Assembly (NCBI GenBank): GCA_949130495.1
Contig: OX422207.1
Span: forward strand, 370,099,868-370,163,867
Source of the DNA: Sambucus nigra
Lineage: Eukaryota; Streptophyta; Magnoliopsida; Dipsacales; Adoxaceae
Reading direction: 5' to 3'
DNA length: 64,000 nt
The notes beneath the pieces are model-generated. The model did not search any database, was not told the DNA's origin, and saw nothing but the letters and a program-made list of their open reading frames with translations. Positions 10,262 to 22,079 of this stretch are shown here, one piece after another (position 1 is the first letter of the stretch; every line of letters begins with the position of its first letter). The position numbers and the translations under genes were made by a program.

Positions 10262-12658
10262 TGTAACAACCCGTATTTTTTTTTAAATGGGAATTTTTAA
10301 ATTTGTTTTGGAAACTATAGAAAAATGAAATTTTGGATTTTATTAATTTTATAATTTAAAATGTTGGCTTTATATTTGAAAAATAAATTTTCAATCGGAA
10401 TTAAAATGGAGTTTTAATTGAATTTGTATTATATAGAAGAGTCCTCTAATCATAAAACTCTCTAAGAGTCCTCAAAGCATAAAACTCTCTACAAAACAAA
10501 TATTTAAAAATATTGAACGAATTTCAGTGAATTCGTCCCCGAATTTCATCCAATTCCAACTGTCTGATCGTCTGGAATAAATTTTTTAGTGTTTGAATAT
10601 GATTAGAACTCTTTTGTTAATCAAAATCTTAATCCTTTAAATATTACCACTAATTCGTGGATGGACTCTTCAAAATTTTCAACCAGAAGACCTCTCCAAA
10701 AAATTTCCCTTTCATCTACAAACTTTAGCCCTAACTTAATCAAGTGTTTGACTCGATATTTGAAGGATTAATTGGTGTTTTTTCAAGATTGTTCAAGAAC
10801 AACTCTTTGCTAATTTTTTGAGAGGAATCCAAGAATTAACTCATATTTTCTTCATCTAAATCACAGGCACGAATAATCTATTCCTTTCCTTTAGTATTTT
10901 GTATTTTAAGTGTTGTCTAAACCTAAATTTCATGTTTTTCTTAAAATCAATTAGCAATTTAATTAGAGAAAGTGGACACATAAAACTTGGGGCCATTTTT
11001 ATGAAATCTTTTAATATGGATAATATTCATAACCTTTGGGTATGTAAGATTTTTGAAAGACTTTTGGTTTTTTTGGGTGCAGGTTGCATGTAGAAAAACC
11101 CTTGTTTTGGAAACAATGGATTTAGGGGTGTTTAACTCACGTTAATTGTACTGAGATAATGAAATTTGTAATATGATGATTTAATGAGGAATTTCAGTGT
11201 TTATTCTAAAAATAATTAATTGGGATCAATTTTGGTGAAGTTAATATTTAATTAAATTGGACTATCATACGTAGTTTTGTACGATGATTATTATGCTTGT
11301 TTGTGTGATTTGTTGGTATTATAATATTATCATTGTGACGACGGGTTGTTGGGTATTTTTGCTCTCCCTATATTTTCCAGGATACCTTCTAGGTATGGGA
11401 CTAGTGGGTAGACCTTTAAATGATTTATGCCTTCTAGGTATGGGACTAGTGATGGTAGATTATCGCGTTTTTATCATTCTGGGGGTGGGCTAATTTTTGG
11501 TATTTTATCGTCATTATGTTGGCCTAGTCATGAGACTAGGTAGAGATTTAAGTTAGAAACTCATCCTATACATAGTGTAGGATGTATTGATAACCTAGGA
11601 ACCCTTAGGTATGGCACTAAGGGGTATTTTGAGGATCTCACATTGATAATAAGGGTGGGGGTTTTGGTTAACTGTGAATTAAGAAATTGAGAATTTATGT
11701 CTAAGATAAAAACGGGTATTAAAATTGGTGGCGACATAATGTGTCAGGGACCGACGGTTTAACCGGGTCAACTTGGGCGCTTTATGTCATGTCATGTGTG
11801 GAACCTTGTCATATTGTGGGGGAATAGACATTTAGAACGGATTTCAGTTGGCTATTGACAAGGGGAAGTGTGACCTTTTGGTGAATTATCACCAGAGGTG
11901 GGAGGATCGCTATAATGAATTTTGGTAAATTATCACCTGAGGCGGGAGGACGCCATACCTAATAATTATTAAAGTAAGAAAGTAAATAAATGTGAAATTG
12001 ATAACTTGGGTTAATTTAAGTAAATTAACACCGTGGGACTGTGGGATAACTAAAATCGTATTAGTGTGCTTTTTGAAAAGGGGATTTCTGATGGTAGTTA
12101 GTGATTTATAGTTATTGTGTTTAATTATATCGTTCAATTAAAATACTCTATTGTGATATTTATTGCGTATAATGCCATTGTCTGGGTTCATGGACCCTAT
12201 TTTAGGGGAGTAGTGTGTATTCATGCTCGGGGCAGTGACCTTGTGCGTTGATTAATATTTTCAGGTTTTAGTGCTGGAGTTTTTGCACAGGATTTTTAGA
12301 GATTAATCTGGAGGCACAGCCGGAATATTTTAGTTGATCTTAGCAGTGTAGATTAGTTTTCCATTCCTTCACATTTGTATTGAGACTCACTTTATGGTTT
12401 TGTTGGGCCATTCGGTTCCACAGTTGAATGGTTTTATTTAGATATTATTATTGGTGATTGGATTTATTCGAAGTCTAGTATGTGATGGATCTTTTATCAT
12501 TTAGTTGTCTATTATCATTTGGGATTGAATCAATTATTGATCTTGTGGGTGGATTATTTATTTTCTCATATCTATTTCATGCTAAGAGTGGTATTTATTT
12601 ACTCGCACCTAACTTAGTTTTGGTGGCGGACGACACTAGAATTGAACGGGGTGTGACG
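10262..12658 (+). repeat. Solo LTR of element Z inside the X 5' LTR
   Basis: A full-length Z LTR (about 2397 bp) starts TGTAACAACCCG and ends GTGTGACG (final A mutated to G). It is bordered by GCAGG (10257-10261) and GTAGG (12659-12663), a five-base target duplication with one change. The X 3' LTR has the matching unoccupied site near 17170. A solo LTR flanked by a target duplication is the product of recombination between the two LTRs of one insertion. Confidence 0.88.
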
Positions 12659-12920
12659 GTAGGGGGATGGATTTCCTGGGAAGTCGATTCTGTAATTTTT
12701 TTTCCTTTTTCCCTTTTAACCCACCATCACTTTTACACTTTTGTCTCAAAAATAATAAATCAATTAAATTATGTCAAGTTTTCCCTGTGGATTTTCAATA
12801 CCCCGACTGGATGTTATAGTCCATTTCATTGTAATCATATTTTAGATTTTTTGAATTGCGGTCAGAAGTTGATAACAATGATTTGCATATCTACACAGAT
12901 GAACGATTTTGGCCCCATCA
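12659..12920 (+). repeat. Element X 5' LTR, remaining part
   Basis: From about 12700 it is collinear with 17220-17442 in the 3' LTR (shared CTTTTTCCCTTTTAA and AAATAATAAATCAATTAAA). It ends CCCCATCA at 12920, immediately before the primer site. Confidence 0.85.
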
Positions 12921-12923
12921 AAT

Positions 12924-12941
12924 TGGCACCGTTCCCGTGGA
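12924..12941 (+). other. Element X primer binding site (Athila/Tat class, degenerate)
   Basis: TGGCACCGTTCCCGTGGA differs at three positions from TGGCGCCGTTGCCGGGGA, the tRNA-Asp-type primer site usual in plant Athila-like elements. It begins three bases after the LTR end. Confidence 0.75.
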
Positions 12942-15900
12942 GTGTTGTTATAGATTTAATGCTTTTATTATTTCGTTGTACTCTTTTTTATATATATTTG
13001 AATTTGTTTTTTCCCTTACATTTGTGCTAAGATGTTTCGAGAATCTTGAAATTTCGGTGCTTGTCGCATTTTTGAATTGCCTAATTTAAAATGTCTCGCT
13101 ATAACTCTTTAGATAACCTTAATTTTTATGAGAATAGTTTTTGATGTTACACTCCCAAGACTATGCAAGAATGACGACAAATTCTTGAAAAAGAAACACT
13201 TAAGAGTGAAATTTAAGAATTTTTAAGTAATCCCTCATCACCATGGGAATGCAATTTGAGAAGCGGGGAATTATCTAGATATGAAAAAACCTCCTAAGAA
13301 TATTCCATGTCTTCTTGTTGGTTTGATCATGAGTTAGCTTTTAAGGAATTGAATGACCAATCTGAGAGTCTTACAGCTTGGTATTTAAAAATAAAGTGCC
13401 AACTCGATGAGCTTATTTTTTCTTCACAAAACCCGATTGAGGTTGAAATTTTTGTTTCACCTCCACCCCTTTTTGAGGAAGAAATAATTGAGAGTGATCC
13501 AAGAACTTTCTAATTTCAACCTCTTGTTAATATTTCTAATTCATTTTAGGTTGAAGGTCCTTTCTTCTCTTAGTTTTCTACTTTATCAATCCATTAAATT
13601 TATCACAATAATCGGTTGAAAGTCTTGAGTACTATGAGCCGATTCTTGAATGGGAATGTTATTTGAAGATGCTTCATCTCATGGGCTATTCACTTGCACT
13701 TGCCCCACATCCCCTTACAATTGTAAAAACTTAGGGATGTGATTTCAATTTTTTGGACATTAATTTGGTCTTGTCACCCTTCGAAACCAAACCCGATCAC
13801 TTCAGTAAAAAAATTTAATTTTTGATGGTTCATTTCTTAAAACATACACATCATTTTCGCTGTTCAAATGAAATTATTTTTTTTGGAAGGCATGCACTTG
13901 GGTAGGGTACACCATTATTCCCTCAAAGTCAACTCGTATTTTGGATGGTCCATCAAAAATTTCAACTTCTAGTGTATAGTTAGTTAGAAGTTAAAATTGT
14001 AGGTTTTCAATAGTTTTTTTTCTTTCTTTTTCTCTCTTTTTAATTTTAGTCTAGTGTAATCAGTTAAAGTTTTTGTCATTCTTTTTGTTTTTCTTGGTTC
14101 TAACATGTTTTGTAGAATCAATGGACTCATACTTATTAGGGATCACTCCACTTTCGGTAACATCTTTATTTTCCTCTCTTTATGTTATGTTCTTGATTTG
14201 CTTTGAGGAAAATGTTACATTTAAGTTAAGGGGTGGGGATTATTCTATACATTTATTGTTCGTTTCATTTATTTGATCACATGTTCTTTGCTAAGCATGC
14301 CGTTTTGTAAAACATTCAAAAATTTCAAAAATATTTTCTTTCATTTGTGGTCTTTTTACCTTTGTTTCCGATGATAAATTTCAATAATTTCTCGATCCAA
14401 TAGGCAACTCAATGATGCATGTTTTGGATTTTAGAAGTTATTTGACTTTATTCCTCATGTCATTTATATTATGAATAACTTAATGAATTAAAATTTGATC
14501 CCATGAGCACGTGCACTTTCTTTATTTTAGTGAATTGGTTTAAGATTTTTATAAACCCATAATCTTTGTTGAATTGTATATACTTACACCGATTGAGACT
14601 TGTAATTTTCATCTTTTGTGAGTGCTATACAGTATTCTTTCCTCCTTGAAAACGTTAAATTCATTGGTAATCTCACTATTCTTTTATTTGATCGTTCATT
14701 AATTGAGTTCATTTATGAAATATGTTAGTTGAGTATGATTTTCAAATTTTGTTTTGACTCGAGAATTTCATAAACTTTAGGAAATGATCATAGGTCATCT
14801 TTGTTATATCACCCATATTGACCTTAACCTCACCTTAAATAATCCCCTAGTCAACCCCTTTGAGCCTTAATATAGCCTTTCATTTTAAAACCCAAAATTC
14901 CATAGCCAACCTCACATTGGAGTTATAAACCATACATATATACTTGCATACCTTTGTTTGGAATGTTACATGGAATTTAATGATATTATTATTATGTGGT
15001 TTTAATTAAGCATGTCAAACTGAGAAAAGAAAAGAAAAAGTGTAAAAGCAAAAGAAAACAAAAGAAAAATAAAAGAGAAAAGAAAAGAAAAGAAAGAGAA
15101 AGTTTGTGTTTGATGTTTATAGTGTTCAATAATCCTTGTCGGTCTCTAATTTCATATCTAATTCTTGTTATGGAAACCATTTTCCAATTTTTAAATTGCC
15201 AGCATTTTTCGATTATCCCGAGTTTTCATCACCGAACACATTTGAATCCATACATATTCGTTTCACTTCCTAACCTTGACCCTAAAAGTGCATCAGAGCC
15301 CTATAAAATTCCTATATGATCCTAGGGTGAATTAAATTCAAGCTTAAATAGTTTTGATAATATGTGAAAAAATATTTCTCCTCCTTTAATTATGGTATCT
15401 TTCATTGAGATTACATCTTTTTATTTTTATGTAAAGCATTCTTCTTTAGTGACAAGTATGTGGCCTTGTTTCCATTTACATTGACTTTTTATGAACGCAT
15501 GTACCATGTATTACCTCACTTTCATAGTGATTTTATTTGTTGAGTGTATACACCGGTGATGATTGACATATATGCATGTTGTAATGCTTATGTAATTTAT
15601 AAAAGTTTTTCTAGCTCATACTTTGCCTATGCTAGTTTTTCCTCCTAGTTTAAAGGTTCCAATTTTATGAAGTTTGTTCTACAATGTTAATGATATGACT
15701 TTTTTTGTGAATTCATTCACTTTTCTAATAACTTGTTTGAAATCTTTTTCGTTATTGCTAGGCTTATCACAAGTTTATTGGGCATATCTTTTGAGGTATC
15801 TATGATGTTTGTGAGTTTCATCTGTAAAAACCCTCACGAGACAACACTCATCCTCAATGGTAACCTAGGGGTTTAATGGCTTATTACATATGATAAATGC

Positions 15901-16013
15901 AATCATGTTCCCTATAAAATTGGTAATTATATTTTTATACACATATCCGTTTTGCACCACCTTCTGTTGGACTGATTTTGTTTTGTTTCATTATTAGAGA
16001 CAAGCAATGTTTA
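12942..16013 (+). other. Element X internal region, no gag-pol
   Basis: About 3.1 kb with only short ORFs. The longest plausible one inside it is 13307-13513 (68 codons, starts MSSCWFDHELAF); it has no recognised motif and could be chance. Near the 3' side the phrase TTAAGTTAAGGGGTGGGG (14222-14239) resembles the true polypurine tract at 16011-16025, hinting at an internal duplication of terminal sequence. No protease, RT, RNase H or integrase motif was found in any frame. Confidence 0.7.
15018..15105 (+). repeat. Purine-only AAAGA-rich tract
   Basis: About 88 bases made almost entirely of A and G (AAAAGAAAAGAAA-type units) within element X, about 0.9 kb before the 3' LTR. It explains the low-complexity Lys/Arg-rich ORF on plus and the Phe/Leu-rich ORF on minus here, neither of which is credible as a gene. 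Confidence 0.85.
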
Positions 16014-16025
16014 AGTTGAGGGGTG
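16014..16025 (+). other. Element X polypurine tract
   Basis: AGTTGAGGGGTG directly before the 3' LTR start. This is the expected primer for plus-strand DNA synthesis and resembles the TTTAAGTTTGGGGG tract of Athila-like elements. Confidence 0.65.
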
Positions 16026-17442
16026 TGATATGTCACGAATATTGCATATGTGTGCCCTTTATCTTTATGCATTATAGCACTTTGGCATTCCTTATGCCTA
16101 TATTTATGCTCATTAACCATAAAACGTCTATTTTGTATGTGTATATTCTTTACGAGATATAATTGAGCTTTTATACGTATTGGAATGCTTAGCGTGTGAA
16201 ATGGTTGTGTTTCGAGGAAGTTTCAATAATAGACTCAACTTCAAGGGCATTTAAGTCATTTCATAGTTCATCTTCGACTAAGTGGAATTCCACGAAAGCA
16301 TAGTTCATTACATTAGCTTCGTGTGGCTATAAGTTGCACATTGTTTTGAGTTCAGACGAAGAAGTTAGAGAAAAATGCGTAAAGCCCCTTTTCTCCAGTG
16401 TGATGAACAAAGGGCACTAAAAATAGAGTATCGGTCGATCGTTCCTAATCCCTCGGCCGATCGTCCAAACCAATAATTCCCACAATCCAAAACAGGGGAC
16501 TTCAAACGCTATCGGTCCCTTCAGCATTTCGGTGCTAGCTCACTTTTATTTCTATTTTATTTTATTTTATTTCCCACTTAATATATAAACAAAGTTTTGT
16601 TTGTTTTGTAAATATCTTTCATTTTGTTTAGTTCCTACGGTTTGTTGTTGGGATCCACCCTCTCCTTTACCTCTCCAGGTTTATACACATTTATATGAGT
16701 AGATTTTAATATTCATTATCTTCTTTGTTTAATTTAAGCTCTATTTACTTTATTTCACGCTTTTTCCTTCATTTACTTGCCTTGTATTTACTTTCTTTGT
16801 TAATTAGTTGTTTTCATTTGTTAACTAGGTTTATATCTTGCTTTAATTATGTATTGTAGGTAGTTTAAGGGTTGGGCTCATATTTCTGCCATTAATGGGT
16901 CTTGATCTTTGAAATCTAGGTTATGGGTTGAAACGCATTTACTTAAAACCTCATGTATTAAAGTTGAAATATTATGCTTTTAACTTTCTTTGTCACGCAA
17001 CGTTAGAGTTTAAAGCGATAATTCGATTTTTTATCCATAGATGACCATTTTCGATTAAATGTTTAATCTTTCATTGTTGAATTAATTTTCATCATGATTG
17101 AGTTTATAATTAATTGAAAATGATCGGTTAAGTATTTTCGAACCGAAATACTTTTATGTACTATTTAACTCAGGGCAGGGATGTGACCCTAGTCCCATTT
17201 TATTGTTCTTGTCTAGTTTTAATTGCTTTTTCCCTTTTAAACAACCACCACCTTTTCACATTTATTTCAGAAATAATAAATCAATTAAAGTTTGTGCAAC
17301 ATTCCTTATGGATTTTCGATACCTGCACTAGCCACTATTCTCCATTTGAGTGTAATCATGGTTTAGTTTTTTTTTAATTGTGGTCTAAAGTTAATAACAA
17401 TTATTTGACTATCTACACGGATGCACGATTTTTTCCCCATCA
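16026..17442 (+). repeat. Element X 3' LTR (1417 bp, uninterrupted)
   Basis: Starts TGATATGTCACGAATATTGC and ends CCCCATCA. It is uninterrupted, so it preserves the empty Z target site (GGGCAGGGATGTGACC near 17170). It is followed by CACGG at 17443, the target duplication. Palindromic GATCG motifs lie at 16430-16475. Confidence 0.88.
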
Positions 17443-17447
17443 CACGG

Positions 17448-17640
17448 CCCACATCAAACACATCAACAAGTTTTCACAAATGACATGACATACAAGGATA
17501 TACTAATTTATAAAGTTCATATAAAGATGTTGTGGATAGATGATAACACGTGAAAGACATAAATTTGTTCTATTAATCACAAATCTTCATTATATATGGA
17601 GTTACAGATTACAAGAATTGAATAAAAAATGAAAGCTGCG
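17448..17640. other. Sequence right of element X, no gene seen
   Basis: Probably the continuation of element Y beyond the X insertion, since the target duplication CACGG joins it to the Y leader. No further Y feature, such as a second LTR, is recognised. Confidence 0.4.
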
Positions 17641-17649
17641 ACATTTTAT

Positions 17650-20030
17650 CAATTTATTGCATTATCTTCTTTATCTTATTGTCTTTATCATCCCTATATA
17701 GGGAAGTCTCTATCTCATGCTCCCCTTTTGGAGAAGCCACGGACAACTCCGTTTGGAATCTCCGTAGCCTCCCTGAGCTTAGCCTCATACTTAGTATCCT
17801 CAGGGTCAATGAGCCACTAATTGACGGTAACACCCTTAATGTTAGGAAAATTATTGGCAACTCTCAACCTCATGTCCTTGTGATCACGGACATAAGACTT
17901 GACTTGGCTTATCCAATAGTCTGTGGAGGTTTTAAATTTGGCCAAAACCTTCTCTTCAGTCTTTTCCTAGGTAATGTCATAATCACCATTTGTCCTTTGT
18001 AAGACCACGGCGTGTTATCATTTAATGTTCTTCATAACTTCAGCATGATTAAGGGTTATGGAGGAAATTTAATCTTAGAGATCAGAATTCTTTTGGGCCT
18101 CATGTGCGGTCTTCTTATTACCATCATAATAACTCCCTTCACATAAATATAGTGAATATGTGGTCTTGATCAATCATTCCTAGGCTAAAGACTCATCTCT
18201 CTCTACAGCTTTAACTTTTGTCGTTTCCTCTTATTTTTCAGCCTCAAAGATTATGGACTTTGACTTCTTCCTAAAATTAATATAATTCCTTTGTGCCTCT
18301 TCAATCTCAGACTTATTTGGAGACTCCGTGTATTAAAGCTGTGGGAGGACCTTTTCATATCTATTCCTTTCGATGATAGAGGCCTCAATAACTTAGAGAA
18401 AAGAAAGGAAGTACAAGAAAAAAATAAAATAGTAAAAGGCAATAGATAAAATAAATTTTCCTTGAGGAGGAAATGGAGTTTGTAATTCTCCAAGTACTCA
18501 GCATTAAAGTCCTCGAGGCATGCAATGTCTAGATTATAGAAGATCTCCTTCATCTTTGAGACCGCAGTGCTCTTCATATCCCAAGGAGAGTTTGGGTTTA
18601 TAGGCCATAATTATGTCCTACATCATGGAACCTCTTGAACAGCCATTGTACTAGTAAGAGTAAATAGTGTAGTGCTAACATAAATAGATAACTATAGAGT
18701 GGTTTGGTATTTCATATTTACAAGCTCAGATCTAACATCCCTATCTAAAGGTGAGGATGGTGAATCATTGTTCACCACCCTATCAACAATTAATGTGGTC
18801 AAGTAGTTATAGACATTTCTCTTTAGATTTAAACTCCTGGTCACGGACTCAGGTGGATGGCCTATATTAGTAAAGGCAGAAGAAGACTTCGCTACAACTC
18901 TATTCATTTTCTTACCCTATTGTGGGATAGCCTGGTTTGAGAAGTTTCCTTTGGCTCACCAAGATTAAAAAGAAAGATCTCCTTGTTTATTTCCATTATT
19001 TGAGTATCGTCTGCGGATGAACCCGCACATTAAGTTGAACATTAGCATAATAAAATCCAATAGGAATTAGATTATTAAATATAAATCCCTCAAACTTTTT
19101 ATTACCTTTTTCAGATGGCCTCCAATGTACTCTATGAAGGGAAAAATAACCCAGTGTCCATAAATCTCAAAGAGTTATCAAGGACATAAAGTCCTTTTTC
19201 TATTATAAGATATCAATGGCGGACTTAATATATTCCATCTGCCATTTTGTGGGCGTAAATCTAACAAGAAAAGTAAAAACAAAAAAAATAAAGTTGGTGA
19301 GCATTGGCATAATAAGAAAGACTGTGACACCAAACTAGTGAAATTAACTTCCTAAGGGTGATTACCCTATGTTCACGGACTTGTATATAATCTTTGTAGA
19401 TTAGACTCTTTGAGGTGTATTTCCTAATTATCCTTAGACATATAAAAGGACATGCCATTCTATTTCTTTGTTCAAGAAGGATTACTGGTCATGAGATATC
19501 TTGCAGAACATTGTGACCCTACATAATAATACCATGGATTGTTCACGGTATTTTCCTTTGGCCTATAAAAGTCAAAGAATTCCTTGGGAGTTAATTTCTT
19601 CTTAAATTTCTTCTTCTAGACCACATAGGAAGGACAAATATACCCCTCTCCATTTTTGTTACTCTGTGTTGGGACTAAGTTCACATCCTTCAGAATTTTC
19701 CTTACTCAAACAAAAATACAAAGTTTGAGGCCTAAGATGAAATCATAAAGGGGGAATCAAATCCTACTATTGGATGTCGAAGTGCATGACCTCTTGTATG
19801 TGGTAGTAAGAGAGAGAATTATTCCCTCTTGGAACACCCCAGCATTGAATAGGCCATTTAACCACTCCTTAGTCATCTCCCAAGGATATTTAATCATGGT
19901 GAGAGGTTTAAATATCTCTTGTTTATGGTATGAGGTCCTATCCTTAGTCCAACTAGCTGCAAATGTTGAATTAAGAGTATTGAATATGGCACAACCTCTT
20001 ATTTTATGTTGTATTTCACAAGATTTTTGT
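17650..20030 (-). pseudogene. Degraded plant transposon-associated gene (Transposase_28-like N-terminal region)
   Basis: Minus-strand reading gives short open pieces separated by stops. The most telling is near 19580-19440, where KKLTPKEFFDFYRP is followed by a Trp-Tyr-Tyr-Tyr stretch, TSNPS and, after a stop, TKK and NGMSF. This follows the layout of the plant 'putative gypsy-type transposon' domain: LT.EFF..YRP, GWYYF, PSSNK.WK, FFF. Downstream pieces (18907-18692 and 18577-18251) look like the charged, helical remainder but are not diagnostic. The parent element is not clear. Assignment is by eye and tentative. Confidence 0.35.
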
Positions 20031-20039
20031 TATTAGCTA

Positions 20040-21137
20040 AGTGTCTTATTATTATACCAAGACTTTATTTTAGAAGTTAAGGGTATGTTCAAAAACCAAA
20101 GCTTCAAAAAGTCTAATAGTAACGCGGTGGTCCTAAGTAATGCAAGTGTTAGAAAAAGGACACGCCCTCATTTAAGAGGCCCTAGCATGGTCTGTAAACA
20201 CCTAATGTTATTTATCAAAATTTCACAAGGATAAAAGTGGGAAACCCTAGATTTAAGGTTGAGAACATGCCAAGGAAAATAGTATGCATTCTTGACCAAA
20301 AACAAACCTAAATCTGTCCAAAAACCTTCCTTGCTGGCCTAAAATTAACTTAAAAAATCTAACCTACTACTATAACCCATTATCAAAAAAAATACAAGGT
20401 TCATTAAAACACAAACATTCGGCCCACAAAAAACAAAAATTTGAAAATGCAAACTTATGGTTTACATAACATTTTGTAAATAAAATGATAGAAGTGCAAA
20501 CGGGTTCAAGTCATGGATTACAGTCAAGAGGTATTAATTTTGAGACCACATCTACATAGGGGTTATGAGATATCTCCAATCCAATGGTTTTGTTCAAAAA
20601 ACATCCACAAGATGAAAATTCTTTAAAAAAAACCTTAGGTTTATGTTTTGTGGGAGTTTTAGGCTTGTTTGTTACAAATTAAAGATTGAAAGAAACTACA
20701 ATCATAAAAACGGAGAACGCTATTGGAAATATATGGAAATCACTGAAAATCGCAAATGTATGTGCTCTCCAATATTAAAAATGATAAATTAGACCTTAAA
20801 GGACCAAGTCTTGATGTTCTAGGGATTGAAAAATGAAATTCTGTTAAAGTGTAAGCGTCGCAGATGAGGCCTCGAAATCAACATTAGGATCACAAACATC
20901 ACATAAGCCCCAATAATAAATCATTTCCCTCTTACCACTAAGGCTTGGGGGATTCTGTTGTACCTCAAATATGTCATTCAATTCCTAGTACGCACATGAC
21001 ATAAGAATATGTGAAAGTTCACAAAAAAGGCATTGTCCATATTGAACACAAGTTTTGCGGACATTACACCTTGTCCTGATACCCACATAAGGAGTCGTGG
21101 TGTTTACAACTTAACCTAAGGCATCCCAGTTGTCCAC
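20040..21137. other. No gene seen; possible element terminus near 20940
   Basis: AT-rich sequence without a credible ORF. The phrase AAGGCTTGGGGGATTCTG (20940-20957) looks like a plus-strand polypurine tract next to a TG start, but no matching LTR was found in the window. Confidence 0.3.
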
Positions 21138-21475
21138 CACTACACCATTTGGTCCCTTTAGTCATGTTCATGGATCATGACATGATCTGGGAATAAACTG
21201 TGTCACAATCCTTAACCATGGCAACACCCCCTTGTCAAGGTCCTTTTTACACTACATAATCCGTCAAAATAGTCAGGTGCACAAAACAAGTCACGGACCT
21301 TCACCGTGATAAGACCCGTTCTCATGTCCTCATATAGTCGTGAACATGAAGTCCCCATGTGTAAAAAGTAATATAAACCGTGCGCACAACTACAAATTAA
21401 GGTCGCGTGCATGACTCCATTATTTTTATCACAGTTTTGTCACAATCTTTGATCATGACAAAACTGTAAAATATA
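21138..21475. repeat. CACTA-1 terminus and subterminal repeats
   Basis: After the CACTAC end come several degenerate copies of a GTCACrrwCCTT-type motif in both orientations. Examples are GTCACAATCCTTAACCATGG (21203), GTCACGGACCTTCACCGTGA, and GTCACAATCTTTGATCATGAC (21429). Many are small palindromes (ATGTTCATGGATCATGACAT near 21163). In CACTA elements such arrays bind the TNPA-type protein. Confidence 0.6.
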
Positions 21476-22079
21476 AAAAATATCTCGACAATATCTAGTG
21501 CCCAAGAGTAAATCTGTTTCAAGAAATGTCCTATTTTTGTTCAACAACATCAACATAGTCTACAATATAATATGACATAGAAGCACAATAACATCAACAC
21601 AATCAAAATCAAAATACACAAACTCTATTTATATTAAAAAAATTAAATATGTTTCAAGAGAATTATATAAAAACATTGCAAGTTTGATCAAATGTTATAT
21701 CCTATAACAACTTAATAAGGCCAGAAGAGAAAAGTTAGACAAATGGTGTATGCCTACAACGTGTCATCAATATTTCGTGCACCTGCTTGTTAGTCCGACC
21801 ATAACACCTTGTCCTATTTCCCCACCAAAATCTCATTAACTCGAACCCATGACTCAAAATCTTACAGGACGATTATGTATCGTTGTACCCGGTGTGATGC
21901 TCACATGATTAACTCTTTTGGATATTTGATCGCCTCCAAGTGTGTGAATTATATATTATCTCTCCCCAGTTGGATCAAATGGAGTAGGGATAGTTTGGTT
22001 GGGGTTGGGGTTAGGGTGCATATCGTATGGAGACGATGAGTCGATGAGATTTGGTGAGGGGATGGAGTAGTCATCCTGT

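Larger units (their letters stand above)
9074..17442 (+). mobile_element. Element X: non-autonomous Athila/Tat-like LTR retrotransposon (LARD-like)
   Basis: Two LTRs start TGATATGTC and end CCCCATCA; the 5' LTR is split by a solo Z LTR. The primer site is of the TGGCGCCGTTGCCGGGGA class used by plant Athila/Tat elements, and a TTAAGTTGAGGGGTG polypurine tract precedes the 3' LTR. The internal region of about 3.1 kb holds no gag-pol domain. The target duplication CACGG is seen at 17443-17447 and, intact, before the duplicated 5' end at 2961-2965. It must have been mobilised in trans. Confidence 0.8.

Noticed and set aside
12482..13030. 182-codon plus-strand ORF
   Set aside because: It crosses from the Z solo LTR into the X LTR and past the X primer site. 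Such a chimeric frame has no family motif and is not conserved in the other LTR copies.
14992..15319. Lys/Arg-rich and Phe/Leu-rich ORFs
   Set aside because: Explained by the purine-only tract at 15018-15105.
17629..18002. Plus-strand ORFs of 63 and 107 codons
   Set aside because: Antisense to the more plausible minus-strand transposon-associated pseudogene and without motifs.
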